A DNA stretch of 40,514 nt from an uncultured Eubacteriales bacterium (lineage in GTDB: Bacteria > Bacillota > Clostridia > Christensenellales > Aristaeellaceae), in the NCBI GenBank assembly GCA_902790525.1, contig CADASI010000004.1, positions 1 through 40,514 of the forward strand. The letters are read 5' to 3'. Made by a program: the position numbers and the translations under genes. Under the pieces are notes generated by a model. It was given only the letters and a program-made list of their open reading frames with translations, was not told the origin of the DNA and did not search any database. Of the stretch, positions 1 to 5,306 are shown piece by piece (the stretch's first letter is position 1; every line of letters starts with the position of its first letter).

Positions 1-62
1 CCCTGCTAAGGGAGTAGGGTGGGATAACTGCCGCGAGGGTTCAAATCCCTCCTTCTCCGCCA
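1..62 (+). tRNA. tRNA-Ser(GCT), 3' part
   Basis: The window opens inside a serine tRNA. The anticodon loop CTGCTAA puts GCT at 5-7; a long variable arm follows, then a perfect T arm (GAGGG 35-39, loop TTCAAAT, CCCTC 47-51), the 3' acceptor strand CTTCTCC at 52-58, discriminator G59 and encoded CCA 60-62. The 5' half lies outside the window. The integrase gene lies just downstream and points toward it, so its 3' end is the natural candidate for the phage attachment site, but no second copy of this sequence is seen in the window. Confidence 0.93.
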
Positions 63-98
63 AACACCCCATATCTTCGCAAGATATGGGGTGTTTTT
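62..98 (+). terminator. Intrinsic terminator of the tRNA-Ser gene
   Basis: An inverted repeat (about 62-77 paired with 81-96) with a CGC loop forms a stem of about 15 bp and runs into a T tract ending at 98. It starts at the CCA of the tRNA and will end the host tRNA transcript before the integrase gene. The flanking A/T tracts would let it work from either side. Confidence 0.85.
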
Positions 99-192
99 CT
101 GGTGTTATGCACTATATATTGTGGTTTTTGCGGACCTGGGACGCGATATGCGGTGGATGGATCGAGTGGAGGATTTTAACATCTATGGCTGT

Positions 193-1350
193 CTATTCCT
201 GCTTATTCTCCTCTATGGCCCCTTCTATGGCCCCTGATTTCTCGCCCTTATGCTTGAGTTTATCCACGGCGGCCAGCGCGTCGGCATCGTCCGGGTGCGC
301 ATAACGTGACAGCATGGCCGTGGTAGACCATCGCATGACCTTCCGCACGGTCTCCGGCGCGATGTTTTCCGAGATTGCCAGGGCCGTGGCCGTGGTGTGG
401 CGGCAGGAGTACGGCGTGAGGCGGCGCGTGCCCGCTGCTTCCAGCGCCGCGTAATAGCGTATATAGAAATCATCCTGGGAGCAGGGCCAGACGCGGCCCT
501 CCTTCCCTGCTGCCGCCTCCTGGAGGAGCGGCAGAATGTCGGCTGGCAGATAGACCGGCGCAGCTTTGCGGACTTCCGTCTTGAGACCCACGCCGAGGAT
601 GCGGCGGTTTTCAAAGTCTATCATATCCACGGTGAGGCGGCGCATTTCTCCCGTCATCATGCCCGTATAGATCATGATAAGCGGAATCGCCGCGTCCGTT
701 ACGCCGGATTCATAGGCTTTCCAGAGGGCTTTCTGCTCGTCCTCCGTGAACGGCTCGCGGGCGGTTTCGTTCTTGTCGGGCAGGATGATGAATGATGGAA
801 GTTCTTTTGAACACCATCCATCCGCCGCGCCGAGGGTGAATAAGTGCGAAAGCAGCACCTTCATATCACGCGCTGGATAATACGTGGTGGCCTTTTCCCC
901 CACGACGCGGCGCAGATCGGAGACGGTGAGGCCGTCTATGGGCCGCAGGGATATGGATTTCAGCTTTTCCCAGGCGATTTTATATGCTGTGCGCTTGGAA
1001 TCGGACAGTTTTTCCATTTCCCCGCCGCTGTACGTGTTCCAGTATTCGGAGAGCTGGGGCGCTTTTTTCTTCTGCTGCCGGTCGAGAAGGGACGCGGTAT
1101 AGGCCAGCGCGTCGGTGCGCGTCTTGAAACCGCTTTTCCGCAGGCGACGACGGAATTTCTTTCCGTTTTCGTCAGTGATCCAGCCTATTGTGACTTCCGC
1201 CATCCAGCCCTTGCCGGATTTATAGGCCGTTCCCGTGCCATTGGCCCGCTGGTGGACGCGGGACGGAGCTTTTCGCTGGAAAACGCGCCCGCAGTAGCAG
1301 CACAGGGCTGCGTCGTCAGGAATTTCTTTGTTACATCGTGGACAAATCAT
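193..1350 (-). CDS. int: Tyrosine-type phage integrase with N-terminal zinc ribbon
   Basis: Site-specific recombinase for integration and excision, 385 aa. The start ATG at 1350 is chosen because AAGGAGG lies a few bases before it; an upstream in-frame start at 1380 would precede that site. The N-terminus has a CPRC...CCYC zinc-ribbon pattern, followed by an arm-binding-like domain, a SAM-like core-binding domain and the catalytic domain. The catalytic part shows a lysine in GLKTEVRK, the second arginine in CRHT and the tyrosine in RYAH. Where the first catalytic Arg is normally found (TG-x-R-xGE) the sequence reads TGMMTGE, and the usual HxxR histidine is Tyr. The gene ends about 100 bases from the tRNA-Ser, the normal int-att layout. 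Confidence 0.9.
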   Translation of the reverse strand: MICPRCNKEIPDDAALCCYCGRVFQRKAPSRVHQRANGTGTAYKSGKGWMAEVTIGWITDENGKKFRRRLRKSGFKTRTDALAYTASLLDRQQKKKAPQLSEYWNTYSGGEMEKLSDSKRTAYKIAWEKLKSISLRPIDGLTVSDLRRVVGEKATTYYPARDMKVLLSHLFTLGAADGWCSKELPSFIILPDKNETAREPFTEDEQKALWKAYESGVTDAAIPLIMIYTGMMTGEMRRLTVDMIDFENRRILGVGLKTEVRKAAPVYLPADILPLLQEAAAGKEGRVWPCSQDDFYIRYYAALEAAGTRRLTPYSCRHTTATALAISENIAPETVRKVMRWSTTAMLSRYAHPDDADALAAVDKLKHKGEKSGAIEGAIEENKQE

Positions 1351-1361
1351 GCGTTTCCTCC

Positions 1362-1390
1362 TTGAAAAACGGGGCCGCATGTGCTATAAT
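1362..1390 (+). promoter_or_regulatory. Strong promoter divergent from int
   Basis: TTGAAA (1362-1367), a 17-bp spacer and TATAAT (1385-1390) with an extended -10 TGC just before it. It fires rightward, away from int, with the -35 lying over the complement of the int ribosome site. The spacer end and -10 (ATGTGCTATAAT) closely match the late promoter at 13883-13911. There is no plus-strand gene directly downstream, only a terminator. Confidence 0.7.
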
Positions 1391-1396
1391 AAGCCT

Positions 1397-1464
1397 GCGA
1401 TCCTCAAAAATGTGGCGTTGGCGAGCATCGCGCCGTCTCTGGCAACAGAGGCGGTTTTTTATTT
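1397..1464 (+). ncRNA. Candidate small RNA, about 65 nt
   Basis: This is the transcript predicted from the promoter at 1362-1390 to the terminator at 1432-1464. It has no ORF of useful length and is antisense to nothing but the 3' tail of the neighbouring leftward secreted-protein gene. Promoter and terminator are both well formed, which is why it is listed; that an RNA is made and has a role is inference. It could instead be a remnant of a leader whose gene was lost. Confidence 0.4.
1432..1464 (+). terminator. Intrinsic terminator (rightward)
   Basis: CCGTCTCTG and CAGAGGCGG pair over 9 bp around a GCAA loop and are followed by TTTTTTATTTT. It is oriented to stop the short rightward transcript from 1397. 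It overlaps the last codons of the leftward gene at 1459-2244. Confidence 0.75.
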
Positions 1465-2244
1465 TGCGAATTTCGTCACGGTCAGGGCGAGAAATCCTCC
1501 GATTTTTGCGTTTTCAAAGTAGTCCAGCGCGTAATCGTCGGCCTCTATGCTTGAGGCATGGTCAATTACGTTGTATTGGAGCGAATACAGCAGATTGTCG
1601 GCCTCTTGGTATTCAATGTCGAGCACGGAAACTATCAAATATGCGAGCGCTTCATACTGCGGACGGTACGAAATCGGGACTTGAAGCAACATCTTGTACT
1701 TCGATCCGTCGTTGTAGGACATATACAGCATGTAAAAATCCGGGTCTGAAATAGTTGAATAAATCCACTCATATTCTGCGTGATCGTGTGAAATCACCAG
1801 CTCCGGCAGCATGATATAGATGCCGTTTTCAGATAACAGCGTCAGATAATCGGATATTGGAGACAAATCAGCGGACGTAGAACCGTATATCGGGAAATCA
1901 TATCCATGTTCATGTTTCCATTGGTTTGTTGCTTCTAAATCCGACAGATCGCTTCTGGCAGATGATTTTTCTACTTCCGGCGCTTTATACTCGCCATCAT
2001 ACCACGCCTTGAGCTTTGCGTATTCTTCATCTGTGAATGTGTATTCGACCGTTCCTTCTCTTGATCGTATTTTGATGCTATATGGGTCACCCTCCTTATG
2101 CATCAAGTTTGCAGTAGTCAAAGCAATGTAAACGGATGCCTTGTCGGATTCTGTCAACGTAGCAATGAGGTCGTCTGCCTGATCTGCCCATGCGTTTGCG
2201 CAAAGCAAACATAAGGCTAGAAGAAATGTCAGAGCTTTCTTCAT
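1459..2244 (-). CDS. Secreted protein of unknown function, probable lysogenic cargo
   Basis: 261 aa, not recognised as a known family. The N-terminus is a clear Sec signal peptide: MKKA, a hydrophobic core, then a cleavage site after AWA, before DQADD. No lipobox and no later membrane segment, so it is probably released or cell-wall associated. The mature part is acidic and rich in Tyr, Asp and Ser, without repeats or a visible catalytic motif. ATG at 2244 is preferred to the GTG two codons upstream because GGAGGG lies 7 bases before the ATG. It sits between int and the repressor in the same direction, a place where phages carry genes expressed in the lysogen. Effect on the host is not known. 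Confidence 0.75.
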   Translation of the reverse strand: MKKALTFLLALCLLCANAWADQADDLIATLTESDKASVYIALTTANLMHKEGDPYSIKIRSREGTVEYTFTDEEYAKLKAWYDGEYKAPEVEKSSARSDLSDLEATNQWKHEHGYDFPIYGSTSADLSPISDYLTLLSENGIYIMLPELVISHDHAEYEWIYSTISDPDFYMLYMSYNDGSKYKMLLQVPISYRPQYEALAYLIVSVLDIEYQEADNLLYSLQYNVIDHASSIEADDYALDYFENAKIGGFLALTVTKFAK

Positions 2245-2256
2245 GCCCACTCCCTC

Positions 2257-2646
2257 CTATCCTATCTTTTGATCTTCCACACCGGCAGCGTCAGAGTGCC
2301 TTATATATATAGGCAAAGCCATATACATGGTTTGCCGGATGTACTCTTGTCCCTGACGATTCAGATTCCTATAGTCCTGTATTAGCTTGACTTCATCCGG
2401 CGACAATCCTTCAAATGCAGCGTCATTTTCGCCTGGGGGCTGTTCCCCCATCAGCTCGGAGATGGTGCATTGGAGGGCGGTTGCTATCTTTTGTATGGTG
2501 TCCGTGTTCGGCCTTTTAGTGACATCCGGGTTTTCTATGTCAGAGATTGCGGATTGAGAGATTCCTGACAGATCGGACAAGCGGGCCTGGGAAAGACGGA
2601 GCTGCTTGCGCCTGTTCTTGATGTTCAAACCCACGTCTGCGGCCAT
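2257..2646 (-). CDS. XRE-family repressor (CI-like)
   Basis: 129 aa. Residues about 8-62 form a helix-turn-helix of the XRE/Cro-CI type (LSQARLSDLSGISQSAISDI is the turn region). The C-terminal half is short and shows no LexA-type Ser/Lys peptidase, so induction probably does not depend on RecA-driven self-cleavage. It is transcribed leftward from the divergent control region and is the best candidate for the lysogeny repressor acting on the ATCGGAA boxes. A GGAGG-like site precedes the ATG. Confidence 0.88.
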   Translation of the reverse strand: MAADVGLNIKNRRKQLRLSQARLSDLSGISQSAISDIENPDVTKRPNTDTIQKIATALQCTISELMGEQPPGENDAAFEGLSPDEVKLIQDYRNLNRQGQEYIRQTMYMALPIYIRHSDAAGVEDQKIG

Positions 2647-2686
2647 TGTTCCACCTCCAATAATCGGTATTCCGATTTTTGATCTA

Positions 2687-2692
2687 ATTATA
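2687..2692 (-). promoter_or_regulatory. -10 of leftward repressor promoter
   Basis: Reads TATAAT on the minus strand. No good -35 is found at the right distance (TAGCAA at best), so it may depend on an activator. The perfect operator palindrome at 2662-2677 lies just downstream of the expected start, which would allow the repressor to control itself. Confidence 0.45.
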
Positions 2693-2715
2693 CCGTAAAA
2701 ATATCGGAATTGCTA

Positions 2716-2744
2716 TTGACAAAGCATCGGAACAGTGGTATTTT
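2716..2744 (+). promoter_or_regulatory. Rightward early promoter (PR-like)
   Basis: TTGACA at 2716-2721, 17-bp spacer, TATTTT at 2739-2744. One ATCGGAA operator box lies in the spacer and another just after the -10, so bound repressor would block RNA polymerase. It drives the Cro-like gene at 2776 and probably the whole early operon. Confidence 0.7.
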
Positions 2745-2775
2745 GGTATCGGAACAGCGATTGGAGGTGGTTTGA

Positions 2776-2982
2776 TTGACGACTTTGCGCCAGGAACGCG
2801 AGAAAGCAAAGCTGACCCAAGCGGAGCTTTCCCAGATTTCGGGAGTTCCGCAGGCCGTTATCAGCGACATAGAAAAAGGAATAACGAGAAACCCACGGCT
2901 TGAAACCGTTAGGAAGTTGGCTTTTACACTTCACTTTAATATTGCAGACTTGCAAATCAAGGAGGAGGCGGTCGGTCAATGA
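2776..2982 (+). CDS. Cro-like XRE DNA-binding protein
   Basis: 68 aa, essentially a single helix-turn-helix (TQAELSQISGVPQAVISDIE). It begins with TTG at 2776, 8 bases after GGAGG; no ATG is available in the frame. The opposite direction to the 129-aa repressor, with shared operators between them, gives the classic lysis-lysogeny switch. The stop overlaps the next start by 4 bases (ATGA). Confidence 0.82.
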   Translation: MTTLRQEREKAKLTQAELSQISGVPQAVISDIEKGITRNPRLETVRKLAFTLHFNIADLQIKEEAVGQ

Positions 2983-3230
2983 CCATGACTGTGGAAGAAT
3001 TGGCCGCGCTGCCGGGGGTACATGTGGGGACGAAAGAGGCGGCGGCTGTGCTGGGGTGTGATCGGTATTCGCTGAACATCGCGGCGAAACAAGGCACGCT
3101 AAACATCGCCCACATGTTCGTCGGGAACCGGCTCAAGATCAGCAAGGCGGCGCTGCTGGAATACTGCGGATATATCCGCGAAGAAAAGGCTCCGCTTTCC
3201 ATCGTTTTCAGCAAGGGGGTGCGCCCGTGA
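2979..3230 (+). CDS. Excisionase-like / MerR-type small DNA-binding protein
   Basis: 83 aa. The sequence TKEAAAVLGCDRYSLNIAAKQG looks like the winged helix of the excisionase/MerR family, followed by the typical NRLKISKAALLEYCG end that reads the insertion primer-like domain of such proteins. It follows the Cro-like gene with a 4-base overlap and an AGGAGG upstream. Roles in excision or as an early regulator are both possible; the family is more certain than the job. Confidence 0.65.
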   Translation: MTMTVEELAALPGVHVGTKEAAAVLGCDRYSLNIAAKQGTLNIAHMFVGNRLKISKAALLEYCGYIREEKAPLSIVFSKGVRP

Positions 3231-3676
3231 AAGTTATCGCCGTGGATTTTGACGGCTGCCTGTGCGAGGCGAATTGGCCGGAAATCGGCGCTCCGCGTAT
3301 GCCGGTGATCCGCGAGCTGCTTTTGCAGCAGGCGGAGGGCGCGAAAATCATCCTTTGGACATGCCGGGAGGGCGAACAGCTCCAAGCGGCGGTTATGTGG
3401 TGTCTGAACCACGGGATCAAGTTCGACGCGATCAATGACAACCTGGAAGAAAACAAGAAGCGGTACGGAAACAACTGCCGCAAAGTATGGGCCACGGAGT
3501 ATTGGGACGATAAATCCGTGCTTATAGTCGGCAATGGCAAGGTAACGAGCATATGCTTTTCGCGGATCGAGGGCGGCATGACCATCAAGAAGTGGTTGAG
3601 CAGCGACATGAAGCTGATAACGCCGCCTGCCTGGAAACCGAAGAAAAAGAAAAAGTGGTGGCAGATATGGCGTTGA
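3227..3676 (+). CDS. HAD-like hydrolase
   Basis: 149 aa from a GTG start that overlaps the previous stop by 4 bases. The N-terminus VIAVDFDGCLCE carries the DxDG motif I of the haloacid dehalogenase superfamily, where the first Asp is the nucleophile, and LWTCREG fits motif II (Thr). The C-terminal tail is very basic (KPKKKKKW). Phage members often act as small phosphatases on nucleotides or polynucleotide ends; the substrate here is not known. Confidence 0.75.
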   Translation: MKVIAVDFDGCLCEANWPEIGAPRMPVIRELLLQQAEGAKIILWTCREGEQLQAAVMWCLNHGIKFDAINDNLEENKKRYGNNCRKVWATEYWDDKSVLIVGNGKVTSICFSRIEGGMTIKKWLSSDMKLITPPAWKPKKKKKWWQIWR

Positions 3677-4095
3677 GGCTATCCGAGGAAGAATTTGCGG
3701 CGCTGCAACGGCGCAGAGGCTTGACACGCTGCGCGGCTCCTTCCCCTTCCGGCGTTTCCCTGGACGATCTGGACGAAAAACCGAAACGGCAGAAGTACGG
3801 CAACCGGCGCGTAGAGATCGACGGGATCAAGTTTGACAGCCAGCATGAGGCGAACGTGTACCAGGAGCTTATGATGCGCGTAAAGGCCGGGGAGCTGAAA
3901 ACCGTATGCAGACAGGTGAAGTTTGATCTTCCGGGCGGGATCGTGTACATCGCCGATTTCGTGACCATCCGGCCCGACATGACCGTTGAGGGCGTGTACG
4001 ACGCGAAAAGCGAGGCCACAAAGCAGAACCGGGTGTACATCAACAAGAAAAAACAGGTGAAAGCCTGCTGGGGCATCGACATACGGGAGGTTTAG
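3667..4095 (+). CDS. DUF1064 family, endonuclease-like protein
   Basis: 142 aa. The pattern KYGNRRVEIDGIKFDSQHEA, then YIADFVTIRPDMTVEGVYDAKS matches the DUF1064 family, whose conserved E, D and D-x-K residues suggest a PD-(D/E)XK nuclease fold. ATG 3667 is used because the family begins close to it; the open frame continues upstream to 3553 but there it overlaps the HAD gene. It could process recombination or replication intermediates. Function is inferred from fold only. Confidence 0.72.
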   Translation: MALRLSEEEFAALQRRRGLTRCAAPSPSGVSLDDLDEKPKRQKYGNRRVEIDGIKFDSQHEANVYQELMMRVKAGELKTVCRQVKFDLPGGIVYIADFVTIRPDMTVEGVYDAKSEATKQNRVYINKKKQVKACWGIDIREV

Positions 4096-4097
4096 CC

Positions 4098-4385
4098 GTG
4101 ATTGTCTCGGACGATACGATCTACGCCAGCTCGGAAGAAATCAAAACACTTAGCGATGCCTGCGTGACGCTTGCGGAGGCGACGGGTATTGCGCTTGAAG
4201 GTGCAATAGGCGCTATTAGGCGCATTGTCGAGATTGAAGGTGGTAATATCTCCGCTGCTTTCCCTGATGAAATGGAGACAAAACCATTGCCGAAGCGATT
4301 CAGATGCCGCGTGTGTGGCAGGCATTACGACTTTAAGGGCGAGGCGAAAGCCTGCGAGCGGGATCACAAACAATGGCGACGCTGA
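4098..4385 (+). CDS. Small Cys/His zinc-binding protein
   Basis: 95 aa from GTG at 4098, two bases after the previous stop. The first 60 residues look helical; the C-terminus has CRVCGRHYDFKGEAKACERDH, a C2-CH arrangement like a treble-clef or C2H2-type zinc site. Function unknown. It is one of a series of small metal-binding proteins in this early region. Confidence 0.6.
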   Translation: MIVSDDTIYASSEEIKTLSDACVTLAEATGIALEGAIGAIRRIVEIEGGNISAAFPDEMETKPLPKRFRCRVCGRHYDFKGEAKACERDHKQWRR

Positions 4386-4402
4386 AAAGGTGGTGCGCAT
4401 AG

Positions 4403-4693
4403 ATGGCCGCAAAGCGGTTTCACGTATCAAAGCCGGACGAGCTGCGGGCGCTCTGCGAGTTTGTGAAGGAGGGCAAGCTGTCCAACATGGTGAGTGTATG
4501 GACGGCAACGGCCCGAAAGAACGGAACAACGCGCTGGGATAACGCAATCTATGTTGGTTTCTCTGGCGACAGGCAGCGCGTCGCCGAGGTTGTGCGATTC
4601 AGCGCGACCGGCGAGCTGGTGTACTGCGCCACGCTACGGTATAACCTGGCGCTCAACTGGTGCGAGCAGCACTTGAGGCCGGTTTACGATTAA
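4403..4693 (+). CDS. Hypothetical phage protein
   Basis: 96 aa, ATG at 4403. Not recognised. It starts with a basic segment (MAAKRFHVSKPDE) and contains an alternating pattern (VYCATLRYNLALNW) that suggests a small beta-rich fold. It is the last gene before the long noncoding stretch, and the first tRNA-like structure starts 5 bases after its stop, so they are likely co-transcribed. Confidence 0.55.
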   Translation: MAAKRFHVSKPDELRALCEFVKEGKLSNMVSVWTATARKNGTTRWDNAIYVGFSGDRQRVAEVVRFSATGELVYCATLRYNLALNWCEQHLRPVYD

Positions 4694-4698
4694 CACAT

Positions 4699-4822
4699 GG
4701 GGATTTAGCTCAGTTGGCAGAGCGATGGCAAATCCGGGGCGGCTATAGACGCATGGGGTTCGCGTGACCTTAGAACTTCGGTATGCCGTAGGGCGTCGGT
4801 TCAATCCCGGCAATTCCCACCA
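4699..4822 (+). tRNA. tRNA-like RNA with enlarged anticodon arm and encoded CCA
   Basis: The acceptor strands GGGGATT (4699-4705) and AATTCCC (4812-4818) pair fully, with one G-U at 4:69. The D arm (GCTC, loop AGTTGGCA, GAGC) and T arm (GTCGG, loop TTCAATC, CCGGC at 4795-4811) are standard, the variable loop AGGGC is 5 nt, and A plus CCA end it at 4822. Total length is 124 nt, about 48 more than normal. The extra bases lie in the anticodon arm: ATGGCA (4725-4730) pairs with TATGCCGT-type bases 4784-4789 and pairing continues after one mismatch, so no 7-nt anticodon loop is evident. An insertion or intron in the loop, or a tRNA mimic, are the options. Confidence 0.6.
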
Positions 4823-4823
4823 G

Positions 4824-4850
4824 CCCGCCCCTGACGCATCTTGGGGCGGG
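4824..4850 (+). other. GC-rich hairpin after tRNA-like unit 1
   Basis: CCCGCCCC (4824-4831) pairs perfectly with GGGGCGGG (4843-4850) around an 11-nt loop. It starts two bases after the CCA. No T tract follows, so it is not a normal terminator; it may be a structural element of the RNA or a processing/stability element. Confidence 0.6.
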
Positions 4851-4920
4851 GGCAAGACGACAGGTTCCCGATACTACCACTTGCCAACAACCATGATGCG
4901 CTACAAAGGGAGATAATCGG

Positions 4921-4941
4921 TGGCAGCCGGGAAAGACCGGC
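4921..4941 (+). repeat. 21-nt hairpin repeat, copy 1
   Basis: Identical over 21 bases to 5256-5276. Each copy contains GCCGG and CCGGC around a GAAAGA loop, i.e. a 5-bp hairpin. This copy lies just before tRNA-like unit 2; the other lies just before the thyX ribosome site. Confidence 0.8.
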
Positions 4942-4946
4942 CTTAT

Positions 4947-5033
4947 GCGGCATTGTTGTAAAGGTGCAAAGCCCGCTGGACGGTAGCTCCGTAGGCGGTG
5001 CAGGAGCCGGTTCGATTCCGACATGTCGCTCCA
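4947..5033 (+). tRNA. Second tRNA-like RNA with abnormal anticodon arm and CCA
   Basis: GCGGCAT (4947-4953) pairs with ATGTCGC (5023-5029), 7 pairs including a G-U at 4:69. The D arm is TTG-loop TAAAGGTG-CAA; the T arm is GCCGG, TTCGATT, CCGAC (5006-5022) with one C-A mismatch. T5030 and CCA (5031-5033) end it. At 87 nt it is about 11 nt longer than normal. The middle forms a bulged helix (4971-4976 with 4995-5001) topped by ACGG-TAGCT-CCGT, again without a 7-nt anticodon loop. GCTCC/GGAGC (4986-4990, 5003-5007) is an alternative pairing. Decoding function is therefore doubtful. Confidence 0.5.
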
Positions 5034-5081
5034 ATACACCGTGGACACCGGGAGAAAGGGTTGGCCCTGTCGATGTGAGGC

Positions 5082-5117
5082 GCAGTTCGATTCTGCAAGT
5101 GTGCGGGTTCGATTCCC
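5082..5117 (+). other. Two adjacent T-arm-like motifs
   Basis: GCAG-TTCGATT-CTGC (5082-5096) and GGG-TTCGATT-CCC (5105-5117). Both have the exact T-loop sequence TTCGATT of the second tRNA-like unit, but no matching acceptor, D arm or CCA is found around them. They could be T-loop modules in a larger RNA or remains of lost tRNAs. Confidence 0.5.
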
Positions 5118-5255
5118 TAACGCGCTGGTGCAATATCATCGACCGTCACGGGACAGATCGGTTGGGTTTTAGGAAGTCCTGAACGAAGCCCCACAAGCTG
5201 CATGGCGTTATTGCGGGTGTAGACGGATCACTCAAAAGGCAGTTACCAAACCGTA

Positions 5256-5276
5256 TGGCAGCCGGGAAAGACCGGC
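5256..5276 (+). repeat. 21-nt hairpin repeat, copy 2
   Basis: Identical to 4921-4941. It ends 15 bases before the AAGGAGG of thyX, so it might mark the 3' border of the structured RNA or affect thyX translation. Confidence 0.8.
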
Positions 5277-5306
5277 TATTTTCGCCACATAAGGAGGCAG
5301 CAGCCC

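Larger units (their letters stand above)
2662..2754. promoter_or_regulatory. Operator array between repressor and cro
   Basis: A perfect inverted repeat AATCGG-TATT-CCGATT lies at 2662-2677. Three direct copies of ATCGGAA follow at 2703, 2726 and 2748, spaced 23 and 22 bp, so they lie on about the same face of the helix. They lie beside or within both divergent promoters, as expected for the binding sites of the XRE repressor and the Cro-like protein. Which protein binds which site is inference. Confidence 0.65.
4694..5306 (+). ncRNA. 613-base noncoding stretch, candidate large structured RNA
   Basis: There is no credible ORF here on either strand; the open frames are antisense readings of tRNA-like parts. 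It contains, in order: a tRNA-like unit (4699-4822), an 8-bp all-GC hairpin (4824-4850), copy 1 of a 21-nt hairpin repeat (4921), a second tRNA-like unit (4947-5033), a 4-bp hairpin AGGG-TTGG-CCCT (5057-5068), two isolated T-arm motifs (5082-5096, 5105-5117) and copy 2 of the repeat (5256). The length, phage setting and link with tRNAs recall the ROOL and GOLLD RNA families, but no family match can be shown from sequence alone. It could also be a decayed tRNA cluster. Confidence 0.5.

Noticed and set aside
35-62. Attachment core repeated at the right end
   Set aside because: The tRNA 3' sequence was searched for by eye at 40380-40514 and not found.
4699-4822. Group I intron in the tRNA
   Set aside because: The insertion is only about 48 nt, far too short for a group I intron core.
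4824-4850. Intrinsic terminator after tRNA-like unit 1
   Set aside because: The GC hairpin is strong but no T tract follows, and transcription must continue to thyX unless a separate promoter exists, which was not seen.
4634-5139. Minus-strand frames with GIEP/RESNP-type peptides
   Set aside because: These are antisense readings of T arms, a known false protein signature near tRNAs; used instead as a hint for tRNA-like structure.
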